From Thermoplasmata archaeon (lineage in GTDB: Archaea > Thermoplasmatota > Thermoplasmata > Thermoplasmatales > Thermoplasmataceae), in contig JAJYZU010000015.1 of assembly GCA_021799755.1 (NCBI GenBank), positions 1 through 15,122 on the forward strand: DNA of 15,122 bases. Direction: 5' to 3'. Below, one piece after another: positions 8,170 to 14,118 of the stretch (the first letter of the stretch is position 1; each line of letters opens with the position of its first letter). The translations under genes and the position numbers were made by a program. The notes under the pieces are model-generated. The model saw nothing but the letters and a program-made list of their open reading frames with translations. It was not told the DNA's origin and ran no database searches.

Positions 8170-8218
8170 AGTTAAGAGTTTATGGTTAACTCGCTTGGAA
8201 TAACGGTTAGCGGTTAAC
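8170..8218. repeat. Phased 7-bp repeats (GGTTAAC type): candidate partition centromere and operator
   Basis: Cut in steps of seven from 8170, the sequence reads AGTTAAG, AGTTTAT, GGTTAAC, TCGCTTG, GAATAAC, GGTTAGC, GGTTAAC. Units 3 and 7 are identical; unit 6 differs by one base and units 1 and 5 by two; unit 4 is unrelated. The block overlaps the TATA-like CATAAAC of parA (minus strand, about 8183-8177). The omega protein of Gram-positive delta/omega partition systems, also an RHH protein paired with a ParA, binds tandem 7-bp heptads in its promoters, which serve as the centromere. The heptad sequence here differs from the omega one. Role is inferred. Confidence 0.6.
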
Positions 8219-8232
8219 CTTTCCAGAAAGCC

Positions 8233-8242
8233 GGTATTTTAT
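8233..8242 (+). promoter_or_regulatory. Putative TATA box of the 286-aa surface protein gene
   Basis: T/A-rich GTATTTTATTTC lies about 55 bases before ATG 8295. Transcription would begin near 8262, leaving a leader that holds a GTGAT ribosome binding site at 8286-8290. Confidence 0.4.
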
Positions 8243-8294
8243 TTCTTCCCATTCCTTCCATATTGTTCAAAACAAAGAGCAGAACGTGATTTGT

Positions 8295-9155
8295 ATGAGC
8301 AATAAATCCATAGACAAGCTTCCGATTCTCGTTTCGTCTATTACCCTGATGATGGTGATACTTACTCTCCTTTTCGTAATAACAAAGCCTTCTACGGCTT
8401 CGGTTACGTGGCACGTCAATACAACAGCAGTGAATCCCAACGTTGTATTGCCGGCTGGGCATGTAACGTCTCTAAACAGTCTTTTTGGGGTTTACGTTGT
8501 GGAGTTCAACGCTTCCAATGGGCAATCAATTACTGGGACATATTCATCAACACGGCCACTGCAATTCTTCGTTATGACACCTTCGGAGTACCAAATATAC
8601 ATGGGAGATGTTCCTTTGGATAGTTTAATTTCAGGTACGGGCGAAGTGTGGGATATGTTTGGACGCATTACTTATCTAGACAACATGATGTTGCCGTCCT
8701 ATAACGGTACGGTGTTAAATTATACCATAACTGGCGCATTTGAATCGAACCATCCTACTACCTTCTATATTATGACTCCAAGCGAGTATTCTAACTATGA
8801 TCTATACGACCAGATAAATGGCTATGTGTATGCTACAACCAGTGGATCGAGTTCTCTGACCTCAATAAATGCCAAGATAAGGCCCGGTGCGTACTACTTT
8901 GTTTTATACTCACCCAACGCCGGTTATAATGATACCACCTTTACATACTATAATACGACGGCAATAATCGAGCAGGCCATAAAAGCATCGCCTGAATACT
9001 CCATTGGTAGCGTCTATAATTCAACGCAATCTAGGAACGGCAGTTTCACCGCATATCTTCCTTCGGCAGGACCGTATTATCTTGTTTGGGAATATAACAA
9101 TGCATCTGGTAGTGGTGCTGCGCTACAAGTAACAAAATCGATCAGACTGAATTAA
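8295..9155 (+). CDS. Secreted or membrane-anchored surface protein with duplicated domain, unknown function
   Basis: 286 residues, family not recognised. The N-terminus (MSNKSIDK) is followed by one hydrophobic helix (about 10-30), a signal anchor or uncleaved signal peptide. The rest is beta-rich, Ser/Thr/Tyr/Asn-rich and has many sequons (NTT, NAS, NGT, NYT, NDT, NST, NGS), as expected for a protein outside the membrane. An internal duplication is visible: FFVMTPSEY (91-99) and FYIMTPSEY (157-165), 66 residues apart. A third related unit, PYYLVWEYNNASG, is near 260-272. I start at ATG 8295 with GTGAT four bases upstream; a GTG at 8286 would add three residues. It is divergent from parA and followed by a 50-aa membrane protein. 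It could be a surface coat, adhesion or exclusion protein of the element; none is shown. Confidence 0.75.
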   Translation: MSNKSIDKLPILVSSITLMMVILTLLFVITKPSTASVTWHVNTTAVNPNVVLPAGHVTSLNSLFGVYVVEFNASNGQSITGTYSSTRPLQFFVMTPSEYQIYMGDVPLDSLISGTGEVWDMFGRITYLDNMMLPSYNGTVLNYTITGAFESNHPTTFYIMTPSEYSNYDLYDQINGYVYATTSGSSSLTSINAKIRPGAYYFVLYSPNAGYNDTTFTYYNTTAIIEQAIKASPEYSIGSVYNSTQSRNGSFTAYLPSAGPYYLVWEYNNASGSGAALQVTKSIRLN

Positions 9156-9186
9156 CCTTTGATTATCCCCAACGAGTAGGGAAAGA

Positions 9187-9196
9187 GTTTTATTTT
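9187..9196 (+). promoter_or_regulatory. Putative TATA box for the 50-aa membrane protein
   Basis: GTTTTATTTTTATC (about 9187-9200) sits some 23 bases before ATG 9216, the spacing expected for a leaderless archaeal transcript. Confidence 0.45.
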
Positions 9197-9215
9197 TATC
9201 TACGGAATAAATACT

Positions 9216-9368
9216 ATGTTAATATCCCAAACCACCACTGTCATCATCGCTGTTCTACTTATAGGAGAGGTAGCACTGCTTCACGCGCTCAAAGTCCCTA
9301 AAGAGTTGGCTGGTCTTGCGCTGGGCGCCACCATCTTTCTGCTTCTATTTCCACTGCATATATTATGA
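9216..9368 (+). CDS. Small membrane protein with two predicted transmembrane helices, unknown function
   Basis: A 50-residue frame from ATG 9216 to TGA 9366-9368. Two hydrophobic segments, VIIAVLLIGEVALLHAL (about 9-25) and LAGLALGATIFLLLFPLHIL (about 31-50), are joined by the short polar loop KVPKE, making a helical hairpin. A TATA-like box at a leaderless distance supports expression. It overlaps the end of the convergent HerA-like gene by six bases (9363-9368). Proteins of this size and shape include holins, conjugation accessory proteins and small toxins, but the sequence does not decide between these. The case rests on composition, promoter and lack of any other use for this gap. Confidence 0.55.
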   Translation: MLISQTTTVIIAVLLIGEVALLHALKVPKELAGLALGATIFLLLFPLHIL

Positions 9369-11138
9369 GTGGCCGCTCCTTTCAGTTTCTATTAGCATTT
9401 CCCTGAGCGAATCCATTGTTATTGTCGATACACGTTCTCCAAGCCCCTTGTACTTGTCAATCAATTCTTTATTGGGAACGATTATTACCACTCTCAGGTT
9501 CGTGCCTGCAATCCTTTCCTTCAGGTCCTCCATGCTGTGCTTCAGGCCTGTCTCAATCTCTACCATGAAGAAATCTGTCTCTACGTCGAAGGCCCCTCTC
9601 TCTCCCGTGGTGGATATCCTGTTAATGGATACGCCGAGTTCCGTGAGAATGTCTACTGCCTGGGATTGCATTCCCGTGTGCAGATTCGAAAGATTAGGAC
9701 GCCTGGAATAGTACATCACAATGGGCTTTCCGTCCCTGAGATACTTAACCCTTCCAACCTCGTTGCTGTTTTTCAGCTCTTCCAATACCGACTTTATCCT
9801 CAGCTTTGCCTGGTCTTTTTCTATGCCGTATTTCGCGGATATTTCCTTGCCCATCTCAGTTGCATAGGACATCCTCTCTCCGAGGATGAGAAGAACCTCC
9901 TCCTTAAAGTTGATATCCTTCCCTCTCCCTCCTGCTCCCTCTTCCATCTTTATTTCCTTTACCGCTGCAAGAATCCTTGGCGATTCTTTGTATTCGGTGC
10001 CGTTGGGTATGTACGTCATTACAGGGTTAAATGCCTGGCTCTCTGGGAACTCTATGTCCGTAAATTGTCGAGGATGCAGCACAGAAACGGAATATCTCAC
10101 AAGCTGGTTGTAGGAGAGCATCTGCAGATCAGCATCTCCAAGCCTGAATGAGAACTTTGTGCCAAAGTTCGCTCTCATTTCCGGTAGTATGTCGATGAGG
10201 TTCTGCGTTATGATCCAGAGCATTCCCTTGTCCCTTATTTCCCTGCTCATTACGTCGAGGATGGTGTGGTATGATTTCGTGAGCCTGTGGGCCTCGTCTA
10301 TGCAGATAAGCACATCCTTCCTTGCTCTGGATTCCATCTCCCTATAGATTTGCCTGAGCATCAGCTCGGCATAGAAATTCTGTGCCTGTTTTGTGGGCAG
10401 TGTTGAGAAGTCAAACACAGTGCTTTCGTTGGCAAGCTCTACATTCCCCATATCTTCCACAACAAGGGATTTCACGTTCTGCTCTATTGCATTGAGCGTC
10501 TCGATCTGGTTCTTCGATGCCGATCTCCTCTTTTCGCTGATCGTTTTCATGAAGCTTTTCCAGTCGCTGCTTTGCGATGCTATTTCCTGCAGGAACGCCG
10601 GCGTTTGCTGCAATTGAATGCCTGAGCTTACCTTCTCTCCGAAGAATGCCGTCATATACGATTCGGAGAAGGCGTTTATGTCCCTGAACGGATTTGGAAG
10701 GCACTGCTTTGCTTCTATCACTGGAATTCCCAGGTGAACCTCATGGTCATCTGGCTTAAACGAGAATATGATCCTCTGCCTGTCTTCGAATTTATGCAGG
10801 AGGTGCATTGTCAGGTAACTCTTTCCTTGGCCAGAAACGCCCGTTATGGATACATTGCGGTTTCCCTTGTGCTCTATGTAGTCCCTGAGATCTGTCGCTT
10901 TAGGGGAGCATTCCTCTCTCCTGAACTTTCCTCTCTCAACATCGGGTATGATGTTGTAGGCAAGCGTCGTATGACCGGCAAACCTTCTTAGTCTCCTTGA
11001 GAGGTCATAGAATAACCTCTGCTCATTCCTAAGAGGCAGATCTATGAATGGCTTTGACAACACGCGCCTTGCATTTATGAGCTCCGAAAAGCCATATTCT
11101 CTCATAGTCGTATTCTGGCTTTCCAAATATTTATTCAT
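9363..11138 (-). CDS. HerA/VirB4-superfamily ATPase with C-terminal winged helix and endonuclease-like domain
   Basis: Ring-forming DNA or protein translocase of the FtsK-HerA type; 591 residues. Walker A GVSGQGKS is at 100-107, Walker B LICIDEAH at 277-284, and a sensor-like WIITQNLIDILPEMRANFGTK follows at about 308-328, which is typical of HerA-like ATPases (glutamine after the strand, then the FGTKFSFRL strand). A linker leads to a winged-helix-like stretch (about 410-480) and a last domain (about 490-585) with an alpha-beta-beta-beta-alpha-beta pattern like PD-(D/E)xK nucleases: D518, then VEIETG at 526-531. The usual catalytic Lys of ExK is Glu here. No NurA gene is adjacent, unlike repair HerA loci. 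It is the last gene of an operon after a four-helix membrane protein (six-base gap), suggesting a membrane-associated DNA-transfer or packaging role; anti-invader defence is an alternative. Confidence 0.82.
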   Translation of the reverse strand: MNKYLESQNTTMREYGFSELINARRVLSKPFIDLPLRNEQRLFYDLSRRLRRFAGHTTLAYNIIPDVERGKFRREECSPKATDLRDYIEHKGNRNVSITGVSGQGKSYLTMHLLHKFEDRQRIIFSFKPDDHEVHLGIPVIEAKQCLPNPFRDINAFSESYMTAFFGEKVSSGIQLQQTPAFLQEIASQSSDWKSFMKTISEKRRSASKNQIETLNAIEQNVKSLVVEDMGNVELANESTVFDFSTLPTKQAQNFYAELMLRQIYREMESRARKDVLICIDEAHRLTKSYHTILDVMSREIRDKGMLWIITQNLIDILPEMRANFGTKFSFRLGDADLQMLSYNQLVRYSVSVLHPRQFTDIEFPESQAFNPVMTYIPNGTEYKESPRILAAVKEIKMEEGAGGRGKDINFKEEVLLILGERMSYATEMGKEISAKYGIEKDQAKLRIKSVLEELKNSNEVGRVKYLRDGKPIVMYYSRRPNLSNLHTGMQSQAVDILTELGVSINRISTTGERGAFDVETDFFMVEIETGLKHSMEDLKERIAGTNLRVVIIVPNKELIDKYKGLGERVSTITMDSLREMLIETERSGHS

Positions 11139-11144
11139 ATCCAG

Positions 11145-11549
11145 CTACCTTCTTATTACGTATCGTCGGTGGAGGTTGACTGTTATTGTATAGTGCTCCA
11201 CCTTTACCGTATGGGTTTCTATCAGGTATACGAGTATTATGACGCCGATAACGACAGCGAGAATTATGCTGTATTCGAGACCAAGGGCAAGGTAGATCAG
11301 GTATGCCGGAATGCCAAATATTAAGGCAAAAATGAAGACATATACGAGAAGAATGAGAGCACAGTACAACAGGACAAGAGCTCCAACGAATGCCAGCAGA
11401 AACCCCACAACCCCGATTGTCTCATAGAATATGTTGCCGGACATTGTCATGGCAAAGAGGAAGGACCAGAAACATTGCCATACCAGGCCGGTTATGAACA
11501 CCGAAACTGCGGTGATCAGGAATCCGAAGGTTAGAGCATCCTCGTCCAT
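11145..11549 (-). CDS. Integral membrane protein with four predicted helices, partner of the HerA-like ATPase
   Basis: 134 residues, not recognised. Hydrophobic segments lie at about 7-33, 45-65, 66-88 and 91-110, followed by a short C-terminal tail that is basic and beta-like (KVEHYTITVNLHRRYVIRR). The acidic N-terminus (MDEDA) and basic end suggest the tail is inside the cell. ATG 11549 has a GAGGT ribosome binding site five bases upstream. Two bases separate it from the gene before and six from the ATPase gene after it, so it belongs to one operon. A small membrane protein just before a HerA/VirB4-type ATPase is a common arrangement in conjugation modules, where it would form part of the channel; that role is inferred from position only. 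Confidence 0.72.
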   Translation of the reverse strand: MDEDALTFGFLITAVSVFITGLVWQCFWSFLFAMTMSGNIFYETIGVVGFLLAFVGALVLLYCALILLVYVFIFALIFGIPAYLIYLALGLEYSIILAVVIGVIILVYLIETHTVKVEHYTITVNLHRRYVIRR

Positions 11550-11551
11550 GA

Positions 11552-11914
11552 TTACCTCTGTGCCCTGAATCTCCTGTTCGGTGTCAGTGTTGCAGATATC
11601 GATGCTTCCTCGCGCTTGAAGATCAGCCCGCGTCTCGTAATCACGAGATCCATCCTCAATACAGGATTTGATTCGTACTCCACGTAGCTTATGTCGGGAT
11701 TCCGTTCCATGAACTCCCGAATTGCTGCGATCTGCCTCCTGTCCTCAAGCTCGTACTGGTTAACCGTTTTCTCGATAACCGTTTCCTGAAGCCTCTCTAT
11801 GGTGCCTTTTCTTTCTGGCTTTGCTACATCGTATCTCACTATCTCAGGCGCGGAACCCTCAAAATAAACAGGCCCCTCACCGTCATTTCCCAAACTCACT
11901 CTCACCTTTTTCAT
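11552..11914 (-). CDS. Conserved-looking 120-aa protein of unknown function in the HerA-like operon
   Basis: Soluble protein starting MKKVRVSLGNDGEGPVYF, with a helical, charged middle (about 38-72, alternating Glu/Lys/Arg, possible coiled coil) and a beta-rich, basic end. No motif I recognise. A longer reading from ATG 12004 exists, but its first 30 residues overlap the preceding gene in another frame; ATG 11914 forms a four-base ATGA overlap with the stop of that gene, which strongly favours the short form. The gene contains two copies of TAACCGTTT 15 bases apart that resemble the parA heptads. Confidence 0.68.
   Translation of the reverse strand: MKKVRVSLGNDGEGPVYFEGSAPEIVRYDVAKPERKGTIERLQETVIEKTVNQYELEDRRQIAAIREFMERNPDISYVEYESNPVLRMDLVITRRGLIFKREEASISATLTPNRRFRAQR
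11758..11784. repeat. Heptad-like GGTTAAC and repeated TAACCGTTT inside the 120-aa gene
   Basis: GGTTAAC lies at 11758-11764, and TAACCGTTT occurs at 11761-11769 and again at 11776-11784. The second copy extends to a 14-base identity with 7133-7146 (end of the RHH gene), read in a different codon frame. Possible extra binding sites for the partition protein. Confidence 0.35.
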
Positions 11915-12102
11915 TTTCTCGAACCCTTTTTTTGTTGCAGGAAAGCAAGCCAGGTGCCAGTTTTGGCGATGAGCTCGTCTACACTCATTGAATCCGGCTC
12001 GCAAAGAAGAATTGGAGTCAGTGGACTATCGGGGAATTCTTGCATAAAATTCCTCTTCAAGTCTGATATCGTTATTTCTCTGGCAACCCTGCCTTCCTGC
12101 AT
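11911..12102 (-). CDS. Small protein of unknown function, first gene of the HerA-like operon
   Basis: 63 residues from ATG 12102, or 44 from ATG 12045. The longer start has no ribosome binding site and lies next to an AT-rich TTATTTATTT that could itself be the TATA box. The internal ATG 12045 has GAGG six bases upstream (GAGGAATTTTATG), and the AT-rich box would place transcription start near 12080, so the short form is quite possible. The sequence is polar with a helical end (SVDELIAKTGTWLAFLQQKK). The stop overlaps the next ATG by four bases. No function can be assigned. Confidence 0.5.
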   Translation of the reverse strand: MQEGRVAREITISDLKRNFMQEFPDSPLTPILLCEPDSMSVDELIAKTGTWLAFLQQKKGSRK

Positions 12103-12117
12103 AAATAAATAATGCAG
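12097..12117. promoter_or_regulatory. Inverted repeat around the operon's AT-rich promoter box
   Basis: Perfect 6-bp arms CTGCAT (12097-12102) and ATGCAG (12112-12117) flank AAATAAATA. On the minus strand the centre is a TATA-like TATTTATTT. A repressor bound here would block the four-gene operon. Confidence 0.4.
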
Positions 12118-12120
12118 ATC

Positions 12121-12147
12121 AAGGTATTGTATCGTTTTAGATACCTT
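12121..12147. promoter_or_regulatory. Inverted repeat AAGGTAT/ATACCTT downstream of the regulator gene
   Basis: Perfect 7-bp arms at 12121-12127 and 12141-12147 enclose a second, inner pair, GTATC and GATAC. It fills the gap between the zinc-ribbon regulator stop (12154) and the operon promoter. Either an operator for the upstream-encoded regulator or a stem-loop ending its transcript. Confidence 0.45.
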
Positions 12148-12153
12148 TCAGAA

Positions 12154-12681
12154 TCAGAAAGCGATGTGGCTTTTCATTGAGTTTTTGTGCTTAAAGCTGC
12201 ATTTAGGGCATTCCCACTTTATTGTCTCTACCATCGTGAAGGGGTGCCCCTTTGAATAATGTCTGAAAGTCCTGCTATACACAGGCTCTATTCCTTTGGT
12301 TCTACATTCTGGGCAGTCTATTGCCAAAGCTTCCCTAAAGTTGCTCTTCTCAGATGCCAGTACAAATGGAAAGAATGCACTTTCCTTTATGAGCTTCCAT
12401 TTTAGCCTAGGGTCTTTCTCTACCATTGACACATAGATTTTGTTGCTGTCTATCTCAAGGTGCTCGTGATCGTCTTTGCTTCGGATAAATTTGAATAGGT
12501 ATCCATTATCCATTAGTTCGCCAATGTGCTTATCAATGGTCTTGTGGGACATCTTACTTTTCAGAATTGCATAAAGATCAGAAACTCGTATGTCCTTGGG
12601 GGCGCTTTTGATTATGCTAATTACGGCCTCACATCGTTTGCAGTTCAGGATGAAATCGGATGGACAGTTTCTACATGGCAA
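12154..12681 (-). CDS. Zinc-ribbon winged-helix transcriptional regulator
   Basis: 175 residues. An N-terminal zinc-binding knuckle pair, C3RNC6 and C14KRC17, is followed by a helix-turn-helix or winged-helix segment (about 31-68: DIRVSDLYAIL, then SHKTIDKHIGELMDNGYLFK). A middle region follows, and then a second zinc ribbon with C123PEC126 and C158PKC161. Winged helices ending in a hydrophobic wing after the recognition helix are typical of archaeal regulators. The start is TTG 12681: it is the only usable start after the upstream in-frame TAA that keeps the first CxxC. It follows the integrase stop by 15 bases, so the two probably share a transcript. The likely targets are the inverted repeats just downstream, which control the HerA-like operon. 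Family not named with certainty. Confidence 0.72.
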   Translation of the reverse strand: MPCRNCPSDFILNCKRCEAVISIIKSAPKDIRVSDLYAILKSKMSHKTIDKHIGELMDNGYLFKFIRSKDDHEHLEIDSNKIYVSMVEKDPRLKWKLIKESAFFPFVLASEKSNFREALAIDCPECRTKGIEPVYSRTFRHYSKGHPFTMVETIKWECPKCSFKHKNSMKSHIAF

Positions 12682-12696
12682 GGTACAACCACACTG

Positions 12697-13986
12697 TTAG
12701 AATGGCAGTTTCATTATAGCCTTTCCGTTGGGCAGGACTGCCTGGAACTCGTATCCTTCGCTGAGGAGCTTCTCTATCTCGTTCATGGGAACGAGCTTCT
12801 GCTTCGAGCCGTTGCTTGCCATTGCTCCCGCCACCTTGTCTCTCAACAGCTTCTGGAAATCCTCTGTGGTTGTATCTGCAAGATTCATCCTATCTATTTC
12901 ATCCTGCCTGTATCCCACTGCGGAAAGAAGCTGCTGCTGCAAATAAAGTCTTGCGTTGTCCTCTGATACCTCGCTCACTCTCGTTTCCATATACTTGAGG
13001 CATTTCTGATATGACTGCCTCATCTCCTCTATCATGTCAGGCGGTAATCGCTTGTTTGTGGAATATCTCGCCTCTATGTCTCCCTTGTGGCCCATTATGA
13101 ACTGCCTCCAGGGATGCGATATCAGGCCCTTGGATTCCGCAATATCAAGTGCAGTTGAGAAGTATGCCCTGAGCACGTATGGCCTCATCTTCAGTCCTGC
13201 CTGTTCTATCGCTTCCCTTATGTCCCTTGTAACCAGAGTCGTCCGTAGGAAGTTGTTCTTCTTTACGCCTCTCACATCGAACTGCAGCAAAGGGGAATCA
13301 TATGTCAGCTCTTCCCCCTGTTTTCTCCGCTCTTCCAGATACTCTTTAATGTAGGTTGCCCCTTCTTCACCAACAAAGCTGAAATACTGGTGCCTAGCCT
13401 TGCTCAGCTTGTTCTTGACCACAATCATTGCTGGTATTTTGTCGAACTGTATCTTGTCTGCTAATCGCAAATCCTTGAGATCGCCAAGTCTGAGACCGTC
13501 CGTACCTTCATAATCTCCAAGGGATTCTGGCCTCAAACCGGAGAATGCCATAATCGCTATTGCAACCCTAGCTCTTGAGGTAGCTTTCCTCATGATTCTT
13601 GCCAGCTCTTCCTTGCTTGGCACCCTCTCGTTAGCGATTGTCGGTGTTTCGTTTTCCCCAGAGATGTTAACGGTTAACTGCAAACCGATACCGTTAAACT
13701 TCAGCCATGATAGAATGACCTTCTTGAATCTCGCTATGTATGATCCTGCCTTGCCCTCTTTCTCCATCTTCCTGACAAAATCTGTAAATTCGTACCTGAA
13801 ATCCTTCTCATCCGCCCCTGCCTTTTTCAGGATTTCTTTTGGATTTGTCTGGGTAAGTTCGCAATAATGGCCAAGATTTCTCAATGCCACTGTTGCCGTA
13901 AGAACAGACTTTGCCCTTAGGTTCTCAAACCACCTTCGCACGTCCTCGTCAAGAAGCAGTTCCCGATACTTTGGCTGCATGGTCAT
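12697..13986 (-). CDS. int: Tyrosine recombinase (archaeal integrase)
   Basis: Catalyses integration and excision between the tRNA site and the circular element. 429 residues. An N-terminal SAM-like core-binding domain (about 5-110) precedes the catalytic domain, with the first Arg at 152 (SGLRPESLG), a candidate Lys at 192 or 194, the second Arg at 273 in a YVLRAYFS box (the usual His is Tyr270), His300 (MGHKGD) and nucleophile Tyr308 (ARYS). About 120 residues follow the tyrosine; the end (EIEKLLSEGYEFQAVLPNGKAI) resembles tails seen on other archaeal integrases. The gene is intact, so this is not the SSV type that splits its integrase on integration. ATG 13986 fits a leaderless transcript from a TATA box near 14011; ATG 13980 is an alternative. 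It faces away from the tRNA-Ala gene, 49 bases from its 3' end. Confidence 0.93.
   Translation of the reverse strand: MTMQPKYRELLLDEDVRRWFENLRAKSVLTATVALRNLGHYCELTQTNPKEILKKAGADEKDFRYEFTDFVRKMEKEGKAGSYIARFKKVILSWLKFNGIGLQLTVNISGENETPTIANERVPSKEELARIMRKATSRARVAIAIMAFSGLRPESLGDYEGTDGLRLGDLKDLRLADKIQFDKIPAMIVVKNKLSKARHQYFSFVGEEGATYIKEYLEERRKQGEELTYDSPLLQFDVRGVKKNNFLRTTLVTRDIREAIEQAGLKMRPYVLRAYFSTALDIAESKGLISHPWRQFIMGHKGDIEARYSTNKRLPPDMIEEMRQSYQKCLKYMETRVSEVSEDNARLYLQQQLLSAVGYRQDEIDRMNLADTTTEDFQKLLRDKVAGAMASNGSKQKLVPMNEIEKLLSEGYEFQAVLPNGKAIMKLPF
13665..13678. repeat. Tandem heptads TGTTAAC-GGTTAAC inside the integrase gene
   Basis: Two contiguous 7-bp units match the parA upstream array; a related reverse-oriented GTTAAAC lies 14 bases on, in the same 7-bp phase (13693-13699). 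The stretch encodes part of the linker around residues 103-108, so it is not an intergenic control region. Confidence 0.45.
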
Positions 13987-14005
13987 GATAACATAACGAA
14001 TGGCA

Positions 14006-14016
14006 GGATAAATAGT
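14006..14016 (-). promoter_or_regulatory. Putative TATA box of the integrase gene
   Basis: The minus strand reads ACTATTTATCC, centred about 25 bases before ATG 13986, the distance for a leaderless archaeal promoter. It lies in the 49-base gap between tRNA-Ala and int, so it is part of the element or att arm. Confidence 0.5.
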
Positions 14017-14035
14017 ATTCGATTAATAGATTAAA

Positions 14036-14107
14036 TGGACCGGTCGGGATTTGAACCCGAGGCCTCCTGCTTGCGAAGCAGGCGATCTACCGCTGATCTA
14101 CCGGCCC
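14036..14107 (-). tRNA. tRNA-Ala (anticodon CGC), integration target
   Basis: A 72-base cloverleaf can be folded by eye: acceptor GGGCCGG paired with CCGGTCC, D arm GATC/GATC, anticodon stem CCTGC/GCAGG with loop TTCGCAA, T arm TCGGG/CCCGA with loop TTCAAAT, and discriminator A. The G3-U70 pair is the alanine identity mark, in agreement with anticodon CGC. CCA is not encoded. The 3' end faces the integrase gene, the usual arrangement when an element recombines with the tRNA 3' half and leaves an intact gene. I found no second copy of the tRNA 3' end in the window. Confidence 0.95.
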
Positions 14108-14118
14108 TTCCATAGAAT

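Noticed and set aside
9363..11138. Repair HerA paired with NurA
   Set aside because: No NurA, Mre11 or Rad50 gene is adjacent, and the protein has a different C-terminal domain and sits in a mobile-element operon.
11552..12004. 150-residue version of the 120-aa protein
   Set aside because: Its extra 30 residues overlap the preceding gene in another frame, while ATG 11914 makes a standard four-base stop-start overlap.
14036..14107. Second att copy of the tRNA 3' end within the window
   Set aside because: I looked for the T-arm and acceptor sequence elsewhere on both strands and saw none; the other end must lie outside.
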